IMG/VR virus record: IMGVR_UViG_3300005732_000002
Location: 1 to 26,663 of that record
Length of the DNA: 26,663 nucleotides
From: a virus
Reading direction: 5' to 3' (one strand)
Within the stretch, counting starts at the first letter, position 1. Every line of letters starts with the position of its first letter. Below, piece after piece: positions 15,568-22,775 of the stretch. The translations under genes were made by a program, and so were the position numbers. Under the pieces are notes generated by a model. That model worked only from the letters and a program-made list of their open reading frames with translations. It had not been told where the DNA came from and ran no database searches.

Positions 15568-17131
15568 TTTGCCGCCAGAAGATGAACAGCAGCTTATGCG
15601 ATTGGTCGCCACAGAGGTTGACCACAAGCTTGCGCAAACAAACCCAGCGGAATACCGCAAGCAGGTTGCGGGGGTCATTGATACAGCACTGAACCGCATG
15701 GCGTCCGGGCAATTCCCAGATGACTTGACAGATGTTGCCAACCAGCGCCGCCAGTTTTCAAAGATCACCGGCCCCGCTCGGCTTAACCCATATGGTAGCA
15801 TTGAAGAAACGCCCGACAGTGTAATTCCTGACGTTATGCTCCAGCCATTTCAAGAGCATTTGGCCGCGCGCAAAGCTGGGGAGCGCTCAAGCGTTGGCGG
15901 GAATCTTCATTATGCAAACCCAAATTTCAGCGATGCTAAAAACCGGGAGTGGATAGACAAACTTGAAGGGCCAACTTTTGGGGCCGGTCAGCGCGTCCAC
16001 AAACACGGGACAACGCAGGGGTTTTACCCTATGGAAGCGCAGTTCCAAGACATCGTACCGCCACCGCGGCCGTCAGACGAAGAAACAGGCAGCGCGCAGG
16101 CGCAAGCCGTCAACCCTCTTATGCAGCCGTTTGAAAAAGGCGATATCGAACAGCCACAATTGCCACGGCCTCGTCCAGATCGCCAAAAAGATGAAGGTAT
16201 GGCCCCGCTAAAACCAAATCCGTTCATTGATGGATCATTTGATGCGGTGGCGGACGTGCAGCCGCCAGATGTTTTAAATGAAGCTATGCGGCAACGCTAT
16301 GTGCCAACAAACCAAGAGCGGATTGATGCGGCGTTTGATGCCGCGGAGCAAAACCCTGGCAATGATGATTTAAGCAAAGCTTTGCAGCAAAAATTCTTGC
16401 CGCCCGCAACAACGAAAGTAAAAATCGAAGGCGCTGACCCCGCGTCAATGGCTGGCGCAGCACAATTACCACGGGATTTTAGGCCGGATATAGCGCCGAA
16501 GATAGACGAGCCACAAAGTGATGTTTTTGACCCGACGCGCAGTCGCGTGGTGCGAAGCCTTCAAACAGCGGGGCCAGCTGGCATGAGCGCTATGGAGGCA
16601 GCCGGTGCCATGCCTTTGTTGTCGGAGCCTACACCCCCGCCCGCAAATAATTTGGTGGATCGCCCCGCTCCGACGCCGCCACCCCGCAGCCCAAATGCAA
16701 GCGGAAGGCGTTCACTATTATCCCAGATCGCGCCAACCGCCTCAAATGCCCTACATGATTTCGGCGGGCAAAAGGATGCAATAAAGATCGAAGGGCGCAA
16801 CCGCCTCAAGAACGCTTTTAGCCAATCCACATTTGGGCGGACGCTTGAAGAAACGACGCTTGATGACTTGAGAAAGCAGCATGGCGACGCTCTAAAGGTT
16901 GGTAAAAATGGTTATGCTTATTTAGATCAAGGCAAAGATCGGAAAGACAGATATAAGCAAATTGGCATTCTAAGCGACGATGATGCGCGGCGTTTGGGCG
17001 TTAAATCGGCTAGAGAAGGCCGTCGCCCATTGAAAAGAACCAGCGTTTTTAGGAACCCAGAGCGCACAACCAAGCAAGACGAGCGAACCCCAAGAAAGCG
17101 CATTTCTTTGCGCAGCATTTTCGGGCTTTAA
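15554..17131 (+). CDS. Virion-associated protein with SleB-like cell wall hydrolase domain
   Basis: The ATG at 15554 is preferred over a TTG at 15548; AGAGG lies about nine bases upstream inside the previous gene. Residues 10-160 fit the SleB or Hydrolase_2 muralytic fold: LVATEVDH with a candidate catalytic E21, VIDTALNRMASGQFPDDL at 41-58, NQRRQFSKI at 63-71, and NLHYANPNF with REWIDKLEG further on. Residues 170-400 are Pro-rich and low complexity, and the last 130 are strongly basic (RREGRRPLKR type), possibly DNA-contacting. Placed last in the ejection set, it probably cuts peptidoglycan locally at infection. It differs from the lysis endolysin at 19404. The catalytic residue is inferred from alignment by eye. 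Confidence 0.68.
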   Translation: MTQINLPPEDEQQLMRLVATEVDHKLAQTNPAEYRKQVAGVIDTALNRMASGQFPDDLTDVANQRRQFSKITGPARLNPYGSIEETPDSVIPDVMLQPFQEHLAARKAGERSSVGGNLHYANPNFSDAKNREWIDKLEGPTFGAGQRVHKHGTTQGFYPMEAQFQDIVPPPRPSDEETGSAQAQAVNPLMQPFEKGDIEQPQLPRPRPDRQKDEGMAPLKPNPFIDGSFDAVADVQPPDVLNEAMRQRYVPTNQERIDAAFDAAEQNPGNDDLSKALQQKFLPPATTKVKIEGADPASMAGAAQLPRDFRPDIAPKIDEPQSDVFDPTRSRVVRSLQTAGPAGMSAMEAAGAMPLLSEPTPPPANNLVDRPAPTPPPRSPNASGRRSLLSQIAPTASNALHDFGGQKDAIKIEGRNRLKNAFSQSTFGRTLEETTLDDLRKQHGDALKVGKNGYAYLDQGKDRKDRYKQIGILSDDDARRLGVKSAREGRRPLKRTSVFRNPERTTKQDERTPRKRISLRSIFGL

Positions 17132-17141
17132 GGAGAAATCA

Positions 17142-18698
17142 ATGAGCATTTATCTTTGGTCAACGACAGCCGCAGACAATGATAACGCGGACGCTGGGAT
17201 CAACTGGCTTGAAGGGCAAATGGGCGGCACTGTAAACAACAGCGCGCGCGCAATGATGAAGCGACAAGCTGATTGGCTTTATGACAATAGCGGGCAGATC
17301 ACAGCGGGCGGTACGGCGGACGCATTAACGGCGACGACGCGCGACCCGTTTGCCGCATATTCCGGCAATATTTCCATCAAGATTACCGCAGCGGCAGACA
17401 ATACCGGGGCGGCAACACTCAACGCTAATAGTGTCGGCGCGAAGAAAATTCGTAAACTGACAAGTGCGGGCGAGGTCGCCCTTGCGGCTGGCGACATCAA
17501 AAACGGCAACGTCTACAGCTTGATGTATGCAACTTGGGCCGACAGCGCCGCTGGTGCGTGGATATTGATCAATCCAACGGGCAACCAAGAAACGGTTAAT
17601 AACGACGATTGGTCAGGCACCGATTTGGCCGTTGCAAATGGCGGCACAGGATCGTCAACAGCAGTCGGAGCGCTGACCAGCCTTGGCGCCGTCGCGCTTG
17701 CTGGCGACACTATGTCAGGCACTCTATCTATGGCGGGGGAGATTGTTGACAATCCCTTGCTGCAAAATGTGCCAAGTATTAACGGCGGGCCACTAGGCGG
17801 CTTTCGTAACAAGATCATCAATGGTGATTTTGATGTATGGCAGCGCGGGACGAGTTTCGGACCGGACACAACGACCGAATATTCTGCCGACAGATGGGTC
17901 AAAGCGCCTAGCGGTGCAACCACCACATTATCCCGACAGGAGCACACATTAGGCCAAACAGGTGTCCCCGGTAACCCAAAATATTTCATGCGGTATCAAG
18001 TCACCGCCGCCGACGATAATGCTGGATTTTACCAGAGAATAGAAGGGGTTAGTAACTTTTCTGGCAAGAAAATAACTGCCACCTTCTATATTAAACATGT
18101 CACTTCGGGGCCAACGAACATCACCCTTCAAATGCGACAGCATTTTGGGTCTGGGGGCTCACCTAGTTCTGATGTCAACACGTCAACCGTGGTTTCGGTA
18201 ACATCTTCGACAAGTTGGCAAAAAGCGCAAGTTACCGTAGATATGCCGTCGATTTCTGGCAAAACATTGGGCTCAAATGGCGATGACTATATTCAAGCGT
18301 ATATCTACAACACAGCGAATGAAGCGTTCGATATGGACATCTCTCATGTTTCTATTGTCGAAGGCGATGCGACAAACGAAGACGACCCGTTTTCACCGCG
18401 CCCTATTCAGCAAGAACTCGCTTTGTGTCAGCGATACACTTATGCAACCAATAGGGATTTGAGAATTGTAAACACCACAACGCAAACCGCCTTTTCTGGT
18501 GACTTCGCGTTATATCAGGGCTTTCCTGTTACAATGCGGAGCGTTCCAACCCACACGTTTAATATTGTCGCTAATCTTAACCAAACTTTGCCCGGTACGA
18601 GCTTTTTAAATGAGGATGGTGTGGGTTGGGTCGCCACTGGGTACGCATCGGGGGACTACCTTTACACTAATGGCCACTTGTTCGCCGCGGAGTTATAA
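17142..18698 (+). CDS. Tail fibre or receptor-binding protein
   Basis: The 518-residue protein has three parts. Residues 1-65 (LWSTTAADNDNADAGINWLE, MMKRQADWLYDN) are an N-terminal virion-attachment module. Residues 65-220 include DLAVANGGTGSSTAVGAL near 160-177, the Gly-Thr motif shared by many fibres. The C-terminal half begins with NKIINGDFDVWQRGTSF near 223-239 and reads as a carbohydrate-binding-like beta sandwich, with RPIQQELALCQRY near 420-432, a block common at the tip of phage fibres. The start is supported by AAGGAGAAATCA. It follows the ejection genes as in many podoviruses. A pectate-lyase-type depolymerase motif is not seen. Confidence 0.85.
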   Translation: MSIYLWSTTAADNDNADAGINWLEGQMGGTVNNSARAMMKRQADWLYDNSGQITAGGTADALTATTRDPFAAYSGNISIKITAAADNTGAATLNANSVGAKKIRKLTSAGEVALAAGDIKNGNVYSLMYATWADSAAGAWILINPTGNQETVNNDDWSGTDLAVANGGTGSSTAVGALTSLGAVALAGDTMSGTLSMAGEIVDNPLLQNVPSINGGPLGGFRNKIINGDFDVWQRGTSFGPDTTTEYSADRWVKAPSGATTTLSRQEHTLGQTGVPGNPKYFMRYQVTAADDNAGFYQRIEGVSNFSGKKITATFYIKHVTSGPTNITLQMRQHFGSGGSPSSDVNTSTVVSVTSSTSWQKAQVTVDMPSISGKTLGSNGDDYIQAYIYNTANEAFDMDISHVSIVEGDATNEDDPFSPRPIQQELALCQRYTYATNRDLRIVNTTTQTAFSGDFALYQGFPVTMRSVPTHTFNIVANLNQTLPGTSFLNEDGVGWVATGYASGDYLYTNGHLFAAEL

Positions 18699-18700
18699 TC

Positions 18701-19126
18701 ATGGACATTCAAACCGCAGTTTACACCGAAAACAACGCTTCAATTATTGTAAATGGTAGCATCACTGTCCCTGTGGCAGGGGGGAACCGCGATTACCAAG
18801 CAGTTCTTGCATGGGTTGCGGAGGGCAACACGATTGCCCCCTATGTTGCGCCACCTGCTCCATTTGCCGCCCTATCTCGACCGGCGTTTTTATTCATGGC
18901 AGCCAAAATAGGCATGACGGAAAGCGTCATTCTTGGCGTTATTGCGACCATGCCGGAAAGCACTCAAGAAGAACAAGACGCTAAAATGTTGGCAGAGATT
19001 GTTTTCAAAAATCAACAAAGCTTTGAAAGAGACAATGCGCTTTTGGTGTCTCTTGCCGCATCAGCGGGGCTAACTACTGAGCAAGTTGACGCAGCTTGGC
19101 GCACAGCAGAGGCAATTGAGTGGTGA
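18701..19126 (+). CDS. Small protein downstream of the fibre, possible fibre-associated protein or chaperone
   Basis: The gene starts two bases after the fibre stop, with GGAG upstream. Residues 1-50 are beta-rich (AVYTENNASIIVNGSITVPV, YQAVLAWVAEGNTIAPYV), and 55-141 are helical (RPAFLFMAAKIGMTES, QVDAAWRTAEAIEW). A beta head with a PF-type linker and a helical tail is a common layout for small proteins coded right after fibres and for tail-fibre assembly chaperones. No specific family is confirmed. Its stop lies one base before the next start codon. Confidence 0.6.
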   Translation: MDIQTAVYTENNASIIVNGSITVPVAGGNRDYQAVLAWVAEGNTIAPYVAPPAPFAALSRPAFLFMAAKIGMTESVILGVIATMPESTQEEQDAKMLAEIVFKNQQSFERDNALLVSLAASAGLTTEQVDAAWRTAEAIEW

Positions 19127-19127
19127 T

Positions 19128-20333
19128 ATGTTTGGATTCAACGAAGCCTGCAATTGGTGGTTTGAGGGCTTCTTTTTTTTAGGATCGTGGGCTCATTGTT
19201 GTTTGAACCACGATAAAATTTATGAATTAGGCTTTGACAAATTAGCCGGTGATTTTGAGTTAATGTTATGCGTTGGGAGTTCGGCGGCCCACCCTTTCGC
19301 CAGCCTTTTATATTGGGTTGTTGGCTTGTTGATGTTTTTAGCAACATCGCTTTTTGGGTGGGTTTGGTATATTAAGGCAAGAAAAGAACGAGAAGGCAAA
19401 ACAATGGCAAGACAACGCACCACAGAAAATGGCGTAAAGCTTTTAAAGGAGATCGAGGGAGTAGTGCACACTTGCTACCTTGATTCCGTTAACGTCGCAA
19501 CAATATATGTTGGGTTCACCAGACATTCGGCGGTGGTCCGCCGTGAGCTTGGCAAGTTAATCCCAGGCAAAACAAAAATCACAAAGGCGGAAGGTGACCG
19601 CATTCTAAAGCTTATGCTGGCTGAAGAATACGAGCCCCCCGTTGTTGCCGGTATGCCAAACGCGAAGCCATACGAGTTTGACGTTGGCACATCGGTTTGC
19701 TGGAATCTTGGCCCTAAATCAATGTCATGGAATTGGGCGAAGCTTTTCCGCGCGGGCAAGATCAAAGCCGCAGCGGACTATTTGTCGAAGAACTATAATA
19801 AAGCCGGTGGCCGCGTCATCAAAGGGCTAACCCGCCGTCGCGAGCGTGAGGCTCATCTGCTTGCAACTGGTGATTATGGGTTTGGAGGCGTCAAAGCCGC
19901 CGGTGCACCTCGAAAAGTCACCAGTCAGCCAAAAGCAGCCGACCCGGTTGTCGTCGCAGTTCAAGAGCTTTTGACAGGGCAAGGTTTTGACCCAGGCAAG
20001 ATTGACGGTTGGATGGGGCAAAAAACCAAAGCTGCAGTTTTAGCGTACCAGAAAACTCACCCGCATTTGACCAATGACGGGGTTATTGGGCCAGCCACAA
20101 TCGCGCAACTGCAGCGCGACAGTGAAGCCGTAAAAAAGGTGATCGAACGCACAACCAAAACAAGCAGCATTCCTGCAGTCATTGCAGGCGGGGCAGCGTA
20201 CGCGCAAGGCTTGCCGTGGGGCTACATTGCTGGCGGCGTCGTTTTACTCGCCCTGGCGTGGTTTATCTGGGCTAATCGCGATATTTTTACGCGGCGGTTC
20301 AACACTATTCGCGGGATAGAGGTTGAGGTTTGA
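19128..20333 (+). CDS. Composite lysis protein: PLA2-like head, GH24 lysozyme, peptidoglycan-binding domain, C-terminal membrane segment
   Basis: The 401-residue frame holds four parts. Residues 1-58 contain CCLNHDKIYELG, with an HD pair at 28-29 as in phospholipase A2-like phage proteins. Residues 59-82 are a membrane segment. Residues 93-255 are a GH24 lysozyme: E110, D119 and T125 keep the exact E-9-D-6-T spacing of T4 lysozyme, and KAGGRVIKGLTRRRERE is typical of the family. Residues about 270-325 form a peptidoglycan-binding domain (DGWMGQKTKAAVLAYQ, DGVIGPATIAQLQ). A second membrane segment lies at about 350-376. An ATG at 19404 (residue 93) has AGAAGG six bases upstream, so a lysozyme without the head may also be made. 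I start at 19128, directly after the previous stop. Confidence 0.8.
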   Translation: MFGFNEACNWWFEGFFFLGSWAHCCLNHDKIYELGFDKLAGDFELMLCVGSSAAHPFASLLYWVVGLLMFLATSLFGWVWYIKARKEREGKTMARQRTTENGVKLLKEIEGVVHTCYLDSVNVATIYVGFTRHSAVVRRELGKLIPGKTKITKAEGDRILKLMLAEEYEPPVVAGMPNAKPYEFDVGTSVCWNLGPKSMSWNWAKLFRAGKIKAAADYLSKNYNKAGGRVIKGLTRRREREAHLLATGDYGFGGVKAAGAPRKVTSQPKAADPVVVAVQELLTGQGFDPGKIDGWMGQKTKAAVLAYQKTHPHLTNDGVIGPATIAQLQRDSEAVKKVIERTTKTSSIPAVIAGGAAYAQGLPWGYIAGGVVLLALAWFIWANRDIFTRRFNTIRGIEVEV

Positions 20334-20563
20334 TGATCTTTGCAAAAATTAAGGGTTATTTGGCACTCGCAGGCGGGGCGGTTTTGGCCGTTGCCGCCGC
20401 TTTTGTTTGGGGCATATTCACAGGCAAAAATATACAGCGAGCGGATTCTATGCGAAAAGAGCTTAAGGATCGACAGTATATCGACAAAAAGCGCCACCAA
20501 ATTTCTCAAATGAGCGACGACGAACTTACAAAGGAGTTGGAAGGAAAATGGACAAGGCGCTAA
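20333..20563 (+). CDS. Inner-membrane spanin candidate (Rz-like)
   Basis: The 76-residue product has one membrane segment at residues 9-29, then a charged helical tail (KNIQRADSMRKELKDRQYID, DDELTKELEGKWTRR). An N-terminal anchor with a periplasmic helix is the plan of i-spanins, which join the o-spanin to fuse the inner and outer membranes in the last lysis step. It is shorter than lambda Rz (153 residues) but similar short forms occur in alphaproteobacterial phages. The ATG overlaps the endolysin stop. The 3' end overlaps the lipoprotein gene by 16 bases, as spanin pairs often do. Confidence 0.68.
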   Translation: MIFAKIKGYLALAGGAVLAVAAAFVWGIFTGKNIQRADSMRKELKDRQYIDKKRHQISQMSDDELTKELEGKWTRR

Positions 20564-20736
20564 AATTCTCGCTCATTATTTTGGTCGCGTTTTCTCTTTC
20601 AGCTTGCAAAACAACAAGCGCCGCGCTTTGTGGCGTTTTACCAATTACACTTGAAAAAGGTGAAGCCCGCCAGTTATCAACAACCACAAAACAGAAGATT
20701 TTGACGGCCAATGAAGCAGCTAAGGGCATTTGCTGA
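20548..20736 (+). CDS. Outer-membrane spanin lipoprotein candidate (Rz1-like)
   Basis: The 62-residue protein starts with MDKALK, a hydrophobic core and the lipobox LSAC at residues 17-20, so the mature 43-residue lipoprotein should begin at C20. The following KTTSA lacks the Asp at +2 that would retain it in the inner membrane, so outer-membrane sorting is expected. The start lies inside the i-spanin gene in another frame, after AAGGAGTTGGAAGGAAA. Size, lipobox and overlap with a small anchored helical protein make an o-spanin the most likely role. The mature part is not Pro-rich as in lambda Rz1. Confidence 0.7.
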   Translation: MDKALKFSLIILVAFSLSACKTTSAALCGVLPITLEKGEARQLSTTTKQKILTANEAAKGIC

Positions 20737-20755
20737 AAACTTTAAGGGGCGCGCC

Positions 20756-21097
20756 GTGGAATGGTTGAGCCATATACTAGGAGACAAGGCCGAGCTTGCA
20801 ACGGCGGGGCTCGCGGGCTCTACGGTTAGCGCGGCAGTCGATTGGCGCGGGGTAGCCGCAGCAATGCGGCGGATTGTTGTAGGTACGTTATGCGCCATGT
20901 TTCTTTCACCGCTTGGCCTGCCTCTTCTGCGGTGGCTTTTGAGCGGTGCAAAAATACCGGTTGAAAATGCAGCCGGTATGAGTGGATTTTTAATGGGCGT
21001 TCTTGGCGTTGTGTTTATCGAATACTTGTTGCGCGTCTTTCGCGTTAAGCTAAACTCAGTCACAGGAGCGACGGGGAAAGATGATAGTAAAGATTGA
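20756..21097 (+). CDS. Holin candidate
   Basis: The 113-residue product has a short helical start (EWLSHILGDKAELAT), two clear membrane segments (VVGTLCAMFLSPLGLPLLRWLL, given here as VGTLCAMFLSPLGLPLL, and FLMGVLGVVFIEYLLRVF), a weaker Gly/Ala-rich apolar stretch before them, and a charged tail (GKDDSKD). That fits a holin, which would form inner-membrane lesions to release or activate the endolysin. I use the GTG at 20756, six bases after AAGGGG, which avoids overlapping the lipoprotein gene. An ATG at 20711 would add 15 residues with a 26-base overlap and a poorer leader. Confidence 0.62.
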   Translation: MEWLSHILGDKAELATAGLAGSTVSAAVDWRGVAAAMRRIVVGTLCAMFLSPLGLPLLRWLLSGAKIPVENAAGMSGFLMGVLGVVFIEYLLRVFRVKLNSVTGATGKDDSKD

Positions 21098-21602
21098 GCG
21101 CAGGCAGGGACAGGCAATTGAGGCGGCAATTGGACAAAGCCGCGTCTTGTTCGTTGCCGCTATTATCTTCATGGCGTGGGTTGTTCTGTTGTCGTCGCGC
21201 GAGCCTCTTTCTTATCTTGAGGCGAAGTATTTCCCAACGGTAACCAACTTTACGCAAAACCTAGATGTTTCATATTGTGACGGTTCTGACGCTATCGTTT
21301 TTGGCACAATGAACAAGTTGCGCGGCAATTACATATCACAGCAGCACCAGACCTTTTATTTTCTTAAAGATCAGGAATATCAACAACGCGCTTTTGTGAC
21401 GTTTTTAGACCAGCCAGAGAACCAAACGCGGAACAGATCGCCACACAAGCAAACGTGGGGGCCTTGGCTTCTACATGATGCTTGTAGTGGGGAGTTCGAC
21501 GCATGGGCGACATCGGTTGGTCACGAGTCATTCCACCCGTTTTGGATTTTAAAAACCTCTTTGGGGCCGTTCGATATCCCTAGTAAATCGGTTGCGAAAT
21601 GA
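21081..21602 (+). CDS. Membrane-anchored protein of unknown function in the lysis region (173 aa)
   Basis: After a basic start (IVKIERRQGQ), residues 22-38 form a single membrane helix. The remaining 135 residues probably lie in the periplasm. They contain cysteines at 66 (SYCDGSD) and 135 (HDACSGEF), which could form a disulphide, and many aromatic residues (TFYFLKDQEY, TWGPWLLHD). No family is recognised. It overlaps the holin candidate by 17 bases and is the last gene of the plus-strand late operon. A lysis-timing role such as an antiholin, or superinfection exclusion, is possible but unproven. Confidence 0.6.
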   Translation: MIVKIERRQGQAIEAAIGQSRVLFVAAIIFMAWVVLLSSREPLSYLEAKYFPTVTNFTQNLDVSYCDGSDAIVFGTMNKLRGNYISQQHQTFYFLKDQEYQQRAFVTFLDQPENQTRNRSPHKQTWGPWLLHDACSGEFDAWATSVGHESFHPFWILKTSLGPFDIPSKSVAK

Positions 21603-21622
21603 ATGGGGCCTAAAGCCCCATT
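21602..21622. terminator. Convergent hairpin between the lysis and recombination genes
   Basis: AATGGGGC at 21602-21609 and GCCCCATT at 21615-21622 form a perfect 8-bp stem with a 5-base loop, exactly between the plus-strand stop (21602) and the minus-strand stop (21610). It could stop transcription from both sides. The T run on the plus side (TTGTTTTTTC) begins about ten bases beyond the stem, and the minus side lacks a clean one, so it may act partly as a 3' end stabiliser. Confidence 0.5.
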
Positions 21623-22062
21623 ATCGCCCGTTGTTTTTTCGCAACGCTATTCGCTTCCGCAATCCCCGAATAAATGCCGATATAAACGCCTTTGACAATT
21701 ACCATAAAGCTATCGTTTTTGGGGTAGACGTTGCGCGGAAGCCCTGGGTTAACCATTCGAGAATGAGCCCAATTTTTAGGCATTGTAATGTCCCGCAAAT
21801 TTTCAATTTTGTCGTTGGTTGCATCTCGATCGTGGTGGTCGATAGTATGCTCAGGCCATTTCCCCACATTCAAAACCCAAACAATTGTCGCGCGCCAAAA
21901 AGTAAACGTCTTGTTGTTCACGCGGAAACTGACTTGCCAGCGCTTATGCTTTTTATGGAAATTGCCGACAAAGCGCCCCGTTTTTTTGTTGCGCACCATG
22001 CCGTCGATATATTCATAATCATCGAGAATTTTAGCCAATACAGACTTTGACTTTCTGCTCAT
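21610..22062 (-). CDS. HNH homing-type endonuclease
   Basis: The 150-residue protein reads as a small homing-type HNH nuclease. An N-terminal strand region (RWQVSFRVNNKTFTFWRA, IVWVLNVGKWPE) leads to the catalytic block IDHHDRDATNDKIENLRDI at 74-92, with DHHD at 75-78 and N88. The C-terminal NPGLPRNVYPKNDSFMVIV resembles the AP2-like DNA-binding segment of such enzymes. In the usual HRLxW block the His is replaced by Trp (FWRATIVW), which may affect activity. AAAGGTGTGAA precedes the ATG. It is the last gene of the minus-strand cluster, at a convergent junction where mobile HNH genes are well tolerated. Confidence 0.8.
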   Translation of the reverse strand: MSRKSKSVLAKILDDYEYIDGMVRNKKTGRFVGNFHKKHKRWQVSFRVNNKTFTFWRATIVWVLNVGKWPEHTIDHHDRDATNDKIENLRDITMPKNWAHSRMVNPGLPRNVYPKNDSFMVIVKGVYIGIYSGIAEANSVAKKQRAIMGL

Positions 22063-22071
22063 TTCACACCT

Positions 22072-22464
22072 TTAAAGTAAGCCGTCAATAACGCTTTGCA
22101 AATAATCCTTCTGGCTTGACACCTCAGCGTTATAGACAAGTCTTTTAGTAATCGCTATTTTTCGATGCAGCGCGACGCTTCGCAAAGACGCGACATTTGG
22201 ATCGAGCGCCGAAATATGCGCCCTTTTCATTCGCTTGCGGTGCTGGTCGGGCGTTAGCTTCAAAATCCGCCGCAAATCTTCTTTCGCCCATACTGTATCT
22301 ATTGCCTCTTGCGGCCCGCTACCTATGGGGCCTAATCCTGAATTTGTCAGTGGTGACGCACCTAGTGACAGCTCTGAAGCCGCCGAGTCTATTGCCTCTT
22401 TTGCGGTGGCTGGTGCGGCAACAGCCCCCCCGACTAGCCCTTTTAAAAAAGATCGTCTTTTCAT
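22072..22464 (-). CDS. Small protein with twin-arginine (Tat) signal, function unknown
   Basis: The N-terminus MKRRSFLKGLVGG carries the RRxFLK twin-arginine motif at residues 3-8, a moderately hydrophobic core and an ATA cut site near residue 21, all as in Tat signals. The mature part of about 109 residues has a Gly/Ser-rich start, then a basic helical region (LRRILKLTPDQHRKRMKR) and a helical end (SSQKDYLQSVIDGLL). No cofactor-binding motif is seen. It shares four bases with the coiled-coil gene upstream and sits in a cluster of cytoplasmic recombination proteins, so an exported product is unexpected here. GAGGACC precedes the ATG. Confidence 0.65.
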   Translation of the reverse strand: MKRRSFLKGLVGGAVAAPATAKEAIDSAASELSLGASPLTNSGLGPIGSGPQEAIDTVWAKEDLRRILKLTPDQHRKRMKRAHISALDPNVASLRSVALHRKIAITKRLVYNAEVSSQKDYLQSVIDGLL

Positions 22465-22757
22465 AACTTGGTCCTCAGCAATTCGACCTCAAGCGCGGAT
22501 TTCTCGCGAATTGAAAGTTCGTTCATTGTTTTTTGGTCGGAGATTTTGCGTTCAACGTTGCCCGCCATTGTCTCAAATTCCGCAATCGCGTTGCGGATTT
22601 CGGCCAATTCGTTCGACAGGGCCATAATTTCGCTATTGCCCGCAGAGATAGAAATCTCAAGTTCATCTCGCCGCGCCTCAACCGGCGACTGTTCGGGCTT
22701 TTCGTTTAGCCCCTTGCTTGCAGCCGCGATCCGCGCCCAACGTTCGTGATTTTCCAT
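22461..22757 (-). CDS. Small coiled-coil protein (98 aa)
   Basis: Residues 25-95 form an almost continuous coiled coil (EARRDELEISISAGNSEIM, NELAEIRNAIAEFETMAG). The N-terminal 25 residues (ENHERWARIAAASKGLNEKP) may cap it. No enzyme motif or membrane segment is present. AAAAGGTGAAACA precedes the ATG. The stop overlaps the Tat-signal gene by four bases, so the pair is probably translated together. A structural partner in the recombination cluster or an anti-defence protein are guesses from position only. Confidence 0.62.
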   Translation of the reverse strand: MENHERWARIAAASKGLNEKPEQSPVEARRDELEISISAGNSEIMALSNELAEIRNAIAEFETMAGNVERKISDQKTMNELSIREKSALEVELLRTKL

Positions 22758-22775
22758 TGTTTCACCTTTTAGCTT

